Below, in pieces: positions 17,147-25,628 of a DNA stretch of 64,000 nucleotides. The stretch covers positions 42,251 to 106,250 of the forward strand of contig NZ_JBFLVD010000035.1 of the NCBI RefSeq assembly GCF_040750395.1. The letters are read 5' to 3'. This stretch comes from Scandinavium sp002470465. Lineage in GTDB: Bacteria > Pseudomonadota > Gammaproteobacteria > Enterobacterales > Enterobacteriaceae. The first letter of the stretch is position 1; each line of letters starts with the position of its first letter. The notes beneath the pieces are model-generated. The model worked only from the letters and a program-made list of their open reading frames with translations, was not told the origin of the DNA and did no database searches. The translations under genes and the position numbers were made by a program.

Positions 17147-18541
17147 ATGACAACTCTAAGAAAGCGCGAGAGAGCCAAAACGAATGCATCGTTAATCTCA
17201 ATGGTGCAGCGGTTCTCCGACATAACCATTATGTTCGGCGGGCTGTGGGTGGTCTGCAAAGGGGCTGCACTGCCGTTTTCCTATCTGCATCTGCTGATGG
17301 CGCTGATTGCGCTGGTCGTTTTTCAGATGATTGGCGGAATGACGGACTTTTATCGCTCATGGCGCGGCGTGCGCATGACAACAGAACTGCTCTTACTCCT
17401 GCAAAACTGGACGTTAGCGCTGGTGCTTTGCGCCGGGGTGCTGGCGTTCAACACTGATTTTAATGACAGCTTCGCCCTGTGGCTTGCCTGGTACCTGCTG
17501 AGCACCTGTGGAATGGTGGCCTGTCGCGGCTTTATCCGCTTCGGCGTTGGCTGGCTGCGCAACCGTGGCTACAACATTCGCCAGGTGGCCGTTGCGGGCG
17601 ATATGCCTGCCGGGCAGCTGTTGCTCGACAGCTTCCGCAACCAGCCCTGGCTGGGGTTTGAAGTGGTCGGCAGCTATCACGATCCGAAACCTGGCGGCGT
17701 GCACGCGGACTGGGCCGGGAACTATGAGCAACTGCTGGAAGACGCCCGCGCAGGCAAAATTCACAACGTTTATATCGCCCTGGCGATGCAGGAAGAAGCC
17801 TGCATCAAAGAGCTGGTACGCGAGCTGGCGGATACCACCTGCTCGGTGATCCTCATTCCGGACGTGTTTACCTTCAACATTCTCCATTCCCGCATCGATG
17901 AAGTGAACGGCGTGCCGGTGGTGCCGCTGTACGACACGCCGCTCTCCGGCCTGAACCGCGTGCTCAAGCGGGTGGAGGATATCGTGCTGTCGTCGCTGAT
18001 TTTGCTGCTGATCTCCCCGGTGCTGGCCTGCATCGCGCTGGCCGTGAAGCTTACCTCCCCGGGTCCGGTTATCTTCCGTCAGACCCGCTACGGCATGGAC
18101 GGCAAGCCGATCAAGGTATGGAAGTTCCGATCAATGCGCGTAATGGAAAATGATGCGGTGGTGACTCAGGCCACGCAAAACGATCCGCGCGTGACCCGTG
18201 TAGGGAACTTCCTGCGTCGTACCTCGCTTGATGAGCTGCCGCAGTTTATCAACGTGCTGACTGGCGGGATGTCCATCGTGGGCCCACGTCCGCATGCTGT
18301 GGCGCACAACGAAGAGTATCGCCAGCTGATTGAGGGCTACATGCTGCGCCATAAGGTGAAGCCAGGCATTACCGGCTGGGCGCAAATCAACGGCTGGCGC
18401 GGGGAAACTGACACCCTCGAGAAAATGGAAAAGCGTATCGAATTCGACCTCGAATACATTCGCGAATGGAGCCTGTGGTTCGATATTCGTATTGTTTTCC
18501 TGACTATTTTCAAAGGCTTTGTTAACAAAGCAGCGTATTGA
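17147..18541 (+). CDS. wcaJ: WcaJ, undecaprenyl-phosphate glucose phosphotransferase
   Basis: WcaJ starts colanic acid assembly by moving glucose-1-phosphate from UDP-glucose to undecaprenyl phosphate at the inner membrane. It is a polyisoprenyl-phosphate hexose-1-phosphate transferase with N-terminal membrane helices, a central Rossmann-like region around residues 140-260, and a C-terminal catalytic domain from about 275. That domain shows the motifs K-F-R-S-M, D-E-L-P-Q-F and R-P-H. The ATG at 17147 gives 464 residues, the E. coli length; an ATG at 17123 would add eight residues that are not conserved. wzxC follows after 9 bases. Confidence 0.96.
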   Translation: MTTLRKRERAKTNASLISMVQRFSDITIMFGGLWVVCKGAALPFSYLHLLMALIALVVFQMIGGMTDFYRSWRGVRMTTELLLLLQNWTLALVLCAGVLAFNTDFNDSFALWLAWYLLSTCGMVACRGFIRFGVGWLRNRGYNIRQVAVAGDMPAGQLLLDSFRNQPWLGFEVVGSYHDPKPGGVHADWAGNYEQLLEDARAGKIHNVYIALAMQEEACIKELVRELADTTCSVILIPDVFTFNILHSRIDEVNGVPVVPLYDTPLSGLNRVLKRVEDIVLSSLILLLISPVLACIALAVKLTSPGPVIFRQTRYGMDGKPIKVWKFRSMRVMENDAVVTQATQNDPRVTRVGNFLRRTSLDELPQFINVLTGGMSIVGPRPHAVAHNEEYRQLIEGYMLRHKVKPGITGWAQINGWRGETDTLEKMEKRIEFDLEYIREWSLWFDIRIVFLTIFKGFVNKAAY

Positions 18542-18550
18542 GGTAGCGGC

Positions 18551-20029
18551 ATGAGCCTGAGAGAGAAAACCATCAGCGGGGCGAAGTGGTCCGCCATGGC
18601 GACCGTCATCATCATCGGCCTCGGGCTGGTGCAGATGACGGTGCTGGCGCGCATCATCGACAATCACCAGTTCGGGCTGCTGACCGTGTCGCTGGTGATC
18701 ATCGCCCTGGCCGATACGCTGTCGGATTTTGGTATCGCCAATTCGATTATCCAGCGCAAAGAAATCAGCCATCTCGAGCTGACCACGCTCTACTGGCTTA
18801 ACGTTGGGCTCGGCATTGTGGTGTTTGTGCTGGTGTTTAGCCTGAGCGGTGCGATCGCAGACGTATTGCACAACCCGGATCTGGCGCCGTTGATGCGCAC
18901 GCTGTCGTTTGCCTTTGTGGTGATCCCGCACGGGCAGCAGTTCCGCGCGCTGATGCAAAAAGAGCTGGAATTCAACAAGATTGGCATGATTGAAACCTCC
19001 GCCGTGCTGGCGGGGTTCACCTTTACCGTGGTGAGCGCCCATTTCTGGCCGCTGGCGATGACGGCCATTCTGGGGTATCTGGTGAACAGCGCCGTGCGCA
19101 CGCTGTTGTTCGGCTGGTTCGGGCGTCGGATTTACCGTCCGGGGCTGCATTTTTCGCTGGCCTCCGTGTCGTCTAACCTGCGCTTTGGCGCATGGCTTAC
19201 GGCGGACAGCATCATTAATTACGTGAACACCAACCTTTCGACGCTGGTGCTGGCGCGCATTCTTGGCGCGAGCGTGGCGGGTGGGTACAACCTCGCCTAC
19301 AACGTCGCCGTTGTGCCGCCGATGAAGCTCAACCCGATCATCACCCGCGTGCTTTTCCCGGCGTTCGCCAAGATTCAGGACGACACCGCGAAGCTGCGCG
19401 TGAACTTTTACAAGCTGCTGTCGGTGGTGGGAATTATCAACTTCCCGGTGCTGCTGGGCCTGATGGTGGTCAGTAATAACGTGGTACCGCTGGTGTTCGG
19501 TGAGAAGTGGGTCAGCATCATTCCGATTCTTCAGCTGCTGTGCGTGGTGGGCCTGCTGCGCTCGGTCGGCAATCCGATTGGCTCGCTGCTGATGGCGAAA
19601 GCCCGCGTGGATATCAGCTTCAAGTTCAACGTCTTTAAAACCTTCCTGTTTATTCCGGCGATTATCGTCGGCGGCCACCTGGCGGGGGCGCTGGGCGTGA
19701 CGCTCGGCTTTCTGCTGGTGCAGATCATCAATACCGTTCTCAGCTACTTCGTGATGATCAAGCCGGTGCTGGGATCGAGCTACCGGGAGTACATCCTGAG
19801 CCTGTGGCTGCCGTTTTACCTGTCGCTGCCAACCCTGGCGGTGAGCTATGGGCTTGGCGTGGTGCTCAACGGCGAACTGCCGCTGCCGTTGCTGCTGGGA
19901 GTACAGATTGCCGCAGGTGTGCTGGCGTTTGCGCTGATGATTGTCTTCTCGCGGCATCCTCTGGTGGTGGAGATGAAACGCCAGCTGTGCCGCAGTGAAA
20001 AAATGAAAGTGTTATTGCGGGCGAGCTAG
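18551..20029 (+). CDS. wzxC: WzxC, colanic acid lipid-linked unit flippase
   Basis: WzxC moves the undecaprenyl-linked colanic acid repeat across the inner membrane. It is a MOP/MATE-type polysaccharide transporter of 492 residues, as in E. coli, with about 12-14 hydrophobic segments spread over the whole length. It lies directly after wcaJ and before a repeat-bearing gap. Long open frames on the opposite strand here (18131-19957) are shadows caused by the high G+C content at the third codon position. Confidence 0.96.
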   Translation: MSLREKTISGAKWSAMATVIIIGLGLVQMTVLARIIDNHQFGLLTVSLVIIALADTLSDFGIANSIIQRKEISHLELTTLYWLNVGLGIVVFVLVFSLSGAIADVLHNPDLAPLMRTLSFAFVVIPHGQQFRALMQKELEFNKIGMIETSAVLAGFTFTVVSAHFWPLAMTAILGYLVNSAVRTLLFGWFGRRIYRPGLHFSLASVSSNLRFGAWLTADSIINYVNTNLSTLVLARILGASVAGGYNLAYNVAVVPPMKLNPIITRVLFPAFAKIQDDTAKLRVNFYKLLSVVGIINFPVLLGLMVVSNNVVPLVFGEKWVSIIPILQLLCVVGLLRSVGNPIGSLLMAKARVDISFKFNVFKTFLFIPAIIVGGHLAGALGVTLGFLLVQIINTVLSYFVMIKPVLGSSYREYILSLWLPFYLSLPTLAVSYGLGVVLNGELPLPLLLGVQIAAGVLAFALMIVFSRHPLVVEMKRQLCRSEKMKVLLRAS

Positions 20030-20035
20030 CATTCG

Positions 20036-20157
20036 CCCCTCTCCCTGACCCTCTCCCAATGGGAGAGGGAATAGATCGCATTTGCGACTGGCTGGGAGGC
20101 TAAAAATCAACGCCGTATTTCTCCCTCTCCCTGTGGGAGAGGGCCGGGGAGAGGGCA
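20036..20157. repeat. Palindromic CCCTCTCCC repeat, wzxC-wcaK gap
   Basis: The left arm reads CCCCTCTCCCTGACCCTCTCCC-AAT-GGGAGAGGG and the right arm CTCCCTCTCCCTGTGGGAGAGGGCCGGGGAGAGGG. About 50 bases of other sequence separate the two palindromes. The arms are again close to complementary, so the region can form two local hairpins or one long stem. It begins 6 bases after the wzxC stop. Confidence 0.9.
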
Positions 20158-20201
20158 TCACGCCGCTCCCGGTGAATTAAGAACCCCTTTAGAGGTCACA
20201 T

Positions 20202-21482
20202 ATGAAATTACTGATTCTTGGCAACCATACCTGCGGTAACCGCGGCGACAGCGCTATTTTAAGGGGTCTGCTGGATGCCATTCACACCCTCAATCCGGAC
20301 GCTGAAGTGGACGTGATGAGCCGCTACCCGGTCAGCTCTTCGTGGCTGCTGAACCGCCCGGTAATGGGCGATCCGCTCTATACCCAGATGAAACAGCACA
20401 ACAGCGCCGCGGGTGTGATGGGCCGCGTGAAAAAAGTGCTCCGTCGCCGTTATCAGCATCAGGTGCTGCTTTCCCGGGTGACCGACAGCGGCAAGCTGCG
20501 CAATATTGCAATTGCCCAGGGCTTTACCGATTTTGTTCGTCTGCTGGGTAACTATGACGCGATCGTTCAGGTTGGCGGCTCATTCTTTGTCGATCTCTAC
20601 GGCGCACCGCAGTTTGAGCATGCGCTCTGCACGTTTATGGCGAAAAAACCGCTCTACATGATTGGGCACAGCGTCGGGCCGTTCCAGGATCCGCAGTTTA
20701 ACCAGCTGGCCAGCTACGTATTCGGCCAGTGCGATGCGCTGATCCTGCGCGAGTCCGTCAGCCTGAATATGATGGAGCGCAGCGAGATCACCACGGCCAA
20801 AGTTGAGCAGGGCGTGGATACGGCCTGGCTGGTCGATCACCACGATGATGATTTCACCGCCAGCTATGCCGTTGAGCACTGGCTGAACAAAATTGGTCAG
20901 CAGAAAGCGGTTGCGGTCACGCTGCGTGAGCTTGCCCCGTTTGATAAACGTCTGGGCACGACGCAGCAGGCTTATGAAGAGGCGTTTGCCGGCGTGGTTA
21001 ATCGTATTATCGATGCGGGCAATCAGGTGATTGCGCTCTCCACCTGCACCGGGATTGACAGCTACAACAAAGATGACCGCATGGTGGCGCTGAACCTGCA
21101 AAAGCACATCAGTAACCCGGCGAAATATCATGTGGTGATGGATGAACTCAACGATCTGGAGATGGGCAAAATCCTGGGGGCCTGTGAGCTTACCGTTGGT
21201 ACGCGCCTGCATTCGGCCATTATCTCGATGAACTTCAATACCCCGGCGATTGCCATCAACTATGAGCACAAATCCGCCGGGATTATGCAGCAGCTGGGCA
21301 TGCCTGAAATGGCGATAGACATTCGTCATCTGCTTGACGGCAGCCTGGAGGCGATGGTGGCGGATACGCTGGGTCAGCTGCCAGCGATCAACGAACGCCT
21401 GCGCATTGCGGTGAAGGCTGAACGTGCGAACGGGATGCAGATGGTGAAATCCGTGCTTGACCGAATCGGGGAGGAGAAATGA
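20202..21482 (+). CDS. wcaK: WcaK, colanic acid pyruvyltransferase
   Basis: WcaK belongs to the polysaccharide pyruvyltransferase family and is thought to add the ketal-linked pyruvate on the terminal galactose of the colanic acid unit. The N-terminal motif G-N-H-T-C-G-N-R-G-D-S-A-I-L and the C-terminal T-R-L-H-S-A-I near residue 336 are typical of the family. The length of 426 residues equals E. coli WcaK. It overlaps wcaL by 4 bases (ATGA). Confidence 0.95.
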   Translation: MKLLILGNHTCGNRGDSAILRGLLDAIHTLNPDAEVDVMSRYPVSSSWLLNRPVMGDPLYTQMKQHNSAAGVMGRVKKVLRRRYQHQVLLSRVTDSGKLRNIAIAQGFTDFVRLLGNYDAIVQVGGSFFVDLYGAPQFEHALCTFMAKKPLYMIGHSVGPFQDPQFNQLASYVFGQCDALILRESVSLNMMERSEITTAKVEQGVDTAWLVDHHDDDFTASYAVEHWLNKIGQQKAVAVTLRELAPFDKRLGTTQQAYEEAFAGVVNRIIDAGNQVIALSTCTGIDSYNKDDRMVALNLQKHISNPAKYHVVMDELNDLEMGKILGACELTVGTRLHSAIISMNFNTPAIAINYEHKSAGIMQQLGMPEMAIDIRHLLDGSLEAMVADTLGQLPAINERLRIAVKAERANGMQMVKSVLDRIGEEK

Positions 21483-22699
21483 AGGTTGGTTTCTTCCTGC
21501 TAAAATTCCCGCTGTCGTCAGAAACTTTCGTTTTAAACCAGATCGTGGCGTTCATTGAGATGGGATATGAAGTGGAGATTGTCGCGCTGCTGAAGGGCGA
21601 TATGACGAATACCCATGAAGCATTTACGCGCTACGGCCTGGCGCAGAAAACCCGCTGGCTGCAGGATGAGCCAGCGGGGAAGCTGGCAAAATTACGCTAC
21701 CGGGCGCTTAACACCCTGAAGGGGCTGTATCGTACAGCCACCTGGCAGGCGCTGAACGCCAGCCGCTACGGGCATGAAGCCCGCCATCTGATCCTTTCGT
21801 CGATTACGGCACAAAATCCCCGACCTTTTCAGGCTGACGTGTTTATCGCCCACTTTGGCCCGGCGGGCGTGACCGCCGCCAAGCTAAGGGAACTGGGCGT
21901 GCTGCGGGGAAAAATCGCCACCGTCTTTCACGGAATTGATATCTCCAGCCGTGATGTGCTCAGCCATTACACCTCTGAGTATCAACAGCTGTTTCATCGC
22001 GGTGACGTGATGCTGCCAATCAGCGATTTGTGGGCCAGACGCCTGCGCACGATGGGCTGTCCGGATGAGAAAATTGTCGTGTCGCGCATGGGCGTCAATA
22101 TGGAACGTTTTGCGCTGCGGCCGGTGAAAACGCCGGACGACACTTTACAGATCATTTCCGTCGCACGACTGACGGAGAAGAAAGGACTGCATGTGGCAAT
22201 CGAGGCCTGTCGTCAGCTGAAATCACGCGGCGTACGCTTTAAGTACAGGATCCTCGGTATTGGGCCCTGGGAGCGCCGTCTGCGCACGCTCATTGAGCAG
22301 TATCAGCTGGAAGATGTGATTGAAATGCCGGGCTTCAAGCCAAGCCATGAGGTGAAGGCCATGCTCGACGACGCTGATGTATTCCTGCTGCCGTCGGTGA
22401 CCGGTGCGGACGGGGATATGGAAGGGATCCCGGTGGCGCTGATGGAAGCGATGGCGGTCGGCATTCCGGTTGTCTCAACGCTACACAGCGGCATTCCTGA
22501 GCTGATAGACGCAGGGGAGTCCGGCTGGCTGGTGCCAGAGAATGACGCCGCTGCGCTGGCCGACAGGCTTCAGGTGCTGGGTAAGGTTGAACATCATACG
22601 TTGCAGCCCGTCGTCGCCAAAGCGCGCGCCAAAGTCGAAGCTGATTTTAACCAGCAGGCGATTAACTCTCAGTTAGCCAGCCTGCTGCAAACGCTGTAA
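21479..22699 (+). CDS. wcaL: WcaL, colanic acid glycosyltransferase (GT4)
   Basis: WcaL is a GT-B glycosyltransferase of 406 residues, the E. coli length. The C-terminal Glycos_transf_1 domain has S-V-A-R-L-T-E-K-K-G-L near residue 224 and the E-G-I-P-V-A-L-M-E-A-M-A-V-G-I-P-V-V-S donor-site segment near 319. E. coli pathway studies, from memory, assign it to the terminal galactose. It is translationally coupled to wcaK, and wcaM follows after 10 bases. Confidence 0.95.
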   Translation: MKVGFFLLKFPLSSETFVLNQIVAFIEMGYEVEIVALLKGDMTNTHEAFTRYGLAQKTRWLQDEPAGKLAKLRYRALNTLKGLYRTATWQALNASRYGHEARHLILSSITAQNPRPFQADVFIAHFGPAGVTAAKLRELGVLRGKIATVFHGIDISSRDVLSHYTSEYQQLFHRGDVMLPISDLWARRLRTMGCPDEKIVVSRMGVNMERFALRPVKTPDDTLQIISVARLTEKKGLHVAIEACRQLKSRGVRFKYRILGIGPWERRLRTLIEQYQLEDVIEMPGFKPSHEVKAMLDDADVFLLPSVTGADGDMEGIPVALMEAMAVGIPVVSTLHSGIPELIDAGESGWLVPENDAAALADRLQVLGKVEHHTLQPVVAKARAKVEADFNQQAINSQLASLLQTL

Positions 22700-22709
22700 G
22701 CGAGGTCGC

Positions 22710-24113
22710 ATGACGGATAAAAAGTACTCCCTTTCACGACGCGCCTTCCTTGGTTCCAGCTCCGCGCTGGCCGTATTGCCACTCCTCAATAGTCGTGCAG
22801 TTCGGGCGGTAGAGAAAACGTCTGCCGCGGATATTCGTCGTTTCAATTCCGCTAACGACTGGGTTCGTGCCTTCAACGATGCGTTCACAGCGAGCGATGT
22901 GGTGCAGGTCCCGCAAGGCGTGGTCTGCGACAACATCAATACCGGTATCATCATTCCACCAGGCAAAACCCTGCAAATTGACGGCGTGCTGAAAGGCAAC
23001 GGGCGCGGGCGATTCGCGCTCCAGGACGGCTGTAAAATCATCGGTAACGGTGGACGCCTGAACAACCTTTGCCTGGACGTTCGCGGGTCCGACTGCGTGA
23101 TTCAGGGGGTGACCCTGAGCGGATACGGCCCGCTGGCGCAGATTTTTATCGGCGGCAAAGATAAACGCACCATGCGCAATTTGCTGATTGATAACATCAC
23201 GGTGACCGAGGCTAATTACGGCATCCTGCGCCAGGGATTCCACAATCAATTCGACGGCGTAAGAATCACCAACGGACGCTTCACGAAGTTGCAGGGTGAC
23301 GCCATCGAATGGAACGTGGCGATCAACGACAAGAACATCCTTATTTCCGACCACGTCATCGATGACATCAACTGTACTAACGGTAAAATCAACTGGGGCA
23401 TCGGCATAGGACTTGCGGGCAGCACGTATGACAACGGCTATCCCGAAGGACAGACGGTGAAGAACTTTGTGGTTGCCAACATCACCGGCAGCAACTGCCG
23501 TCAGCTGGTGCATGTGGAAAACGGCAAACACTTTATTATCCGGAATGTCAAAGCCCGTAATATCACTCCTGAGTTCAGTAAAAAGGCGGGGATTGATAAT
23601 GCGACGGTAGCCATTTATGGCTGTGATAATTTCATTATTGATAATGTCAATATGGTGAATAGCGCCGGGATGCTGATTGGCTACGGAGTGATCAAGGGTA
23701 ACTACCTCTCAATCCCACAAAATTTCCGCCTCAATGATGTTCAGATGGATAACACGACGCTGCCGTACAAGCTGCGGGGGATCCAGATTTCTTCCGGCAA
23801 CGCGCAATCGTTCGTCTCCATTACCAATCTTAACCTGAAGCGAGCCTCGCTGGAGCTGCACAATAAACCGCAGCATCTCTTTATACGCAATATCAATGTG
23901 ATGCAGGATGCTGAACGGGGACCTGCGCTGTCGATGAACTTCGATTTACGCAAGGATGTGCGAGGCAAGTTCATGGCGAAAGAGGACACGCTGCTGTCGC
24001 TGGCGAACATTAAGGCGGTGAACGAAAAGGGTCAGCGATCGGTGGATATCGACCGGGTGGATCAGCAGGTAGTGAATACCAATGGGTTAAACTTTCGGCT
24101 ACCGGGCAAATAA
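22710..24113 (+). CDS. wcaM: WcaM, colanic acid protein with Tat signal and beta-helix
   Basis: WcaM closes the colanic acid operon; its function is not settled. The N-terminus has a twin-arginine motif, S-R-R-A-F-L at residues 9-14, followed by a hydrophobic segment and A-V-R-A, so export by the Tat pathway to the periplasm is likely. The rest resembles a pectate-lyase-type right-handed beta-helix, rich in repeated N, I and G residues (I-D-N-I-T-V, I-S-D-H-V-I, F-V-V-A-N-I). A role in trimming or binding the polysaccharide is an inference. At 467 residues it is similar in length to E. coli WcaM. Confidence 0.93.
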   Translation: MTDKKYSLSRRAFLGSSSALAVLPLLNSRAVRAVEKTSAADIRRFNSANDWVRAFNDAFTASDVVQVPQGVVCDNINTGIIIPPGKTLQIDGVLKGNGRGRFALQDGCKIIGNGGRLNNLCLDVRGSDCVIQGVTLSGYGPLAQIFIGGKDKRTMRNLLIDNITVTEANYGILRQGFHNQFDGVRITNGRFTKLQGDAIEWNVAINDKNILISDHVIDDINCTNGKINWGIGIGLAGSTYDNGYPEGQTVKNFVVANITGSNCRQLVHVENGKHFIIRNVKARNITPEFSKKAGIDNATVAIYGCDNFIIDNVNMVNSAGMLIGYGVIKGNYLSIPQNFRLNDVQMDNTTLPYKLRGIQISSGNAQSFVSITNLNLKRASLELHNKPQHLFIRNINVMQDAERGPALSMNFDLRKDVRGKFMAKEDTLLSLANIKAVNEKGQRSVDIDRVDQQVVNTNGLNFRLPGK

Positions 24114-24200
24114 ATACGACAATTCCTGGTAAGCAAGGATAACTATCGGATTAACCCTGAAGTTTTATAAAATTCTGCCAGGTATCATCAAAAAAACATG

Positions 24201-24229
24201 CTGGATAAAACGTTCCGACTGGCTATAAT
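24201..24229 (+). promoter_or_regulatory. Candidate galF promoter
   Basis: A perfect TATAAT lies at 24224-24229, 29 bases before the galF start, in the wcaM-galF gap. The -35 region is poor (CTGGAT near 24201). No terminator is evident between wcaM and galF, so galF may also receive read-through from the colanic acid operon. The assignment rests on the -10 element alone. Confidence 0.5.
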
Positions 24230-24258
24230 TCTCCAACCATTCATAGGTGGACATGATA

Positions 24259-25152
24259 ATGATTAATTTGAAAGCAGTTATTCCGGTAGCGGGCCTCGGG
24301 ATGCACATGCTTCCTGCCACCAAGGCCATTCCTAAAGAAATGCTGCCGATCGTTGACAAGCCGATGATTCAGTACATTGTCGACGAGGTTGTTGCTGCAG
24401 GGATCAAAGAAATCGTCCTGGTCACTCACGCGTCGAAAAACGCGGTAGAAAACCACTTCGACACCTCTTATGAACTTGAGTCACTGCTCGAGCAGCGCGT
24501 GAAGCGCCAGCTGCTGGCTGAAGTGCAGGCCATCTGCCCGCCGGGTGTGACCATCATGAACGTGCGTCAGGCACAGCCTCTTGGCTTAGGCCACTCCATT
24601 CTTTGTGCGCGTCCGATCGTTGGCGACAACCCGTTCGTGGTTGTGTTGCCCGATATCGTTCTGGACAACGCAACAGCTGACCCGATGCGTTACAACCTTG
24701 CTGCAATGGTTGCCCGTTTCAATGAAACCGGCCGCAGCCAGGTGCTGGCGAAACACATGCCTGGCGACCTGCGTGAATACTCGGTCATCAAAACAAAAGA
24801 GCCGCTTGAAGTAGAAGGTAAAATCAGCCGTATCATTGATTTCATCGAGAAGCCGGATCAGCCACAAACGCTGGATTCCGATCTGATGGCTGTAGGGCGC
24901 TATGTCTTGTCTGCAGATATTTGGGCGGAGCTTGAAAAAATCGAGCCGGGTGCCTGGGACCGCATCCAACTGACAGACGCGATTGCTGAGCTGGCGAAGA
25001 AACAGTCCGTTGATGCAATGCTGATGACCGGTGACAGCTACGACTGTGGCAAGAAAATGGGCTACATGCAGGCATTCGTTCAGTACGGACTGCGCAACCT
25101 GAAAGAGGGCGCTAAGTTCCGGGAAAGCATCAAGAAATTATTGGTAGGCTGA
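24259..25152 (+). CDS. galF: GalF, UDP-glucose pyrophosphorylase-like protein
   Basis: GalF is a paralogue of GalU (UTP-glucose-1-phosphate uridylyltransferase) with little or no own activity; it is thought to modulate UDP-glucose supply. The sequence identifies it as GalF and not GalU: the nucleotide loop reads G-L-G-M15-H16-M, where GalU has T-R. The ATG at 24259 is preceded by TAGGTGG at the right spacing and gives 297 residues as in E. coli; the ATG at 24253 lies too close to that site. It marks the left border of the O-antigen locus. Confidence 0.96.
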   Translation: MINLKAVIPVAGLGMHMLPATKAIPKEMLPIVDKPMIQYIVDEVVAAGIKEIVLVTHASKNAVENHFDTSYELESLLEQRVKRQLLAEVQAICPPGVTIMNVRQAQPLGLGHSILCARPIVGDNPFVVVLPDIVLDNATADPMRYNLAAMVARFNETGRSQVLAKHMPGDLREYSVIKTKEPLEVEGKISRIIDFIEKPDQPQTLDSDLMAVGRYVLSADIWAELEKIEPGAWDRIQLTDAIAELAKKQSVDAMLMTGDSYDCGKKMGYMQAFVQYGLRNLKEGAKFRESIKKLLVG

Positions 25153-25218
25153 TACCGAAAGGACAGTATGCCAAACTAAACGGCAGGTAAGGTCATAGTG
25201 CAATTAAACTACACTTAT

Positions 25219-25240
25219 GGCGGCACCGCCGTTTTTTTTG
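25219..25240 (+). terminator. Terminator after galF
   Basis: GGCG-GCAC-CGCC is followed by a G and a run of eight T. It lies 66 bases after the galF stop and would separate galF transcription from the O-antigen operon, whose promoter should lie between here and the JUMPstart at 25407. Confidence 0.8.
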
Positions 25241-25406
25241 TTTAAAATCAGTGAGTAATCCCTGCCTTAAAAGTTGTCGTTTCAGTCTTAAAGATGGGAT
25301 TTGTCCTTGTTTTGCGGTCGGATTCGGACCACAATATTGGATTAATGATTTCTGTCATTTGTTTGAATTTTAGGCAGGTGGCGTAACAACATACAGACGT
25401 TGCGTG
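25241..25406. other. O-antigen promoter region, no gene seen
   Basis: The galF to first O-antigen gene gap is 476 bases (25153-25628). This part lies between the galF terminator and the JUMPstart, and must contain the operon promoter by position, but I could not pick out a clear -35/-10 pair. Downstream of the JUMPstart, 25446-25628 is an A+T-rich untranslated leader. Confidence 0.6.
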
Positions 25407-25445
25407 CAGTGCACTGGTAGCTGTTGAGCCAGGGGCGGTAGCGTA
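25407..25445 (+). promoter_or_regulatory. JUMPstart with ops element of the O-antigen operon
   Basis: CAGTGCACTGGTAGCTGTTGAGCC is followed by AGGGGCGGTAGCGTA. The ops core GGCGGTAGCGT sits at 25434-25444. This is the standard RfaH recruitment site upstream of O-antigen operons. It differs from the copy before wza at several bases, so the two are separate family members and not a recent duplication. Confidence 0.95.
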
Positions 25446-25628
25446 TTTAATGTACGCGTTAATGGCATCGTATTTATTTTGTCAGCACCGTTTTAATGTC
25501 AATAAATAAAAAAACAATCGCAGAAATAGCTTAATGTCGGATTCATTTTTAAGCGATCATGAAAGCTGAGTGTGGACTGACATATTTCAAGAAGTATGTT
25601 TTACCTGTTTAACAGATAGGGGATGGCA

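Noticed and set aside
18131..19957. Very long open frame (608 codons) on the minus strand opposite wcaJ and wzxC
   Set aside because: It is antisense to two well-supported genes, is rich in Arg, His and Gln as shadow frames in G+C-rich DNA are, and has no recognisable motif.
4905..20157. Possible CRISPR-like or tandem repeat arrays
   Set aside because: The repeats are palindromic, spread over four operon gaps, with no regular spacers and no cas genes.
24259..25152. Calling this gene galU
   Set aside because: The nucleotide loop has M-H in place of T-R and the gene sits in the galF position, so galF is the better call.
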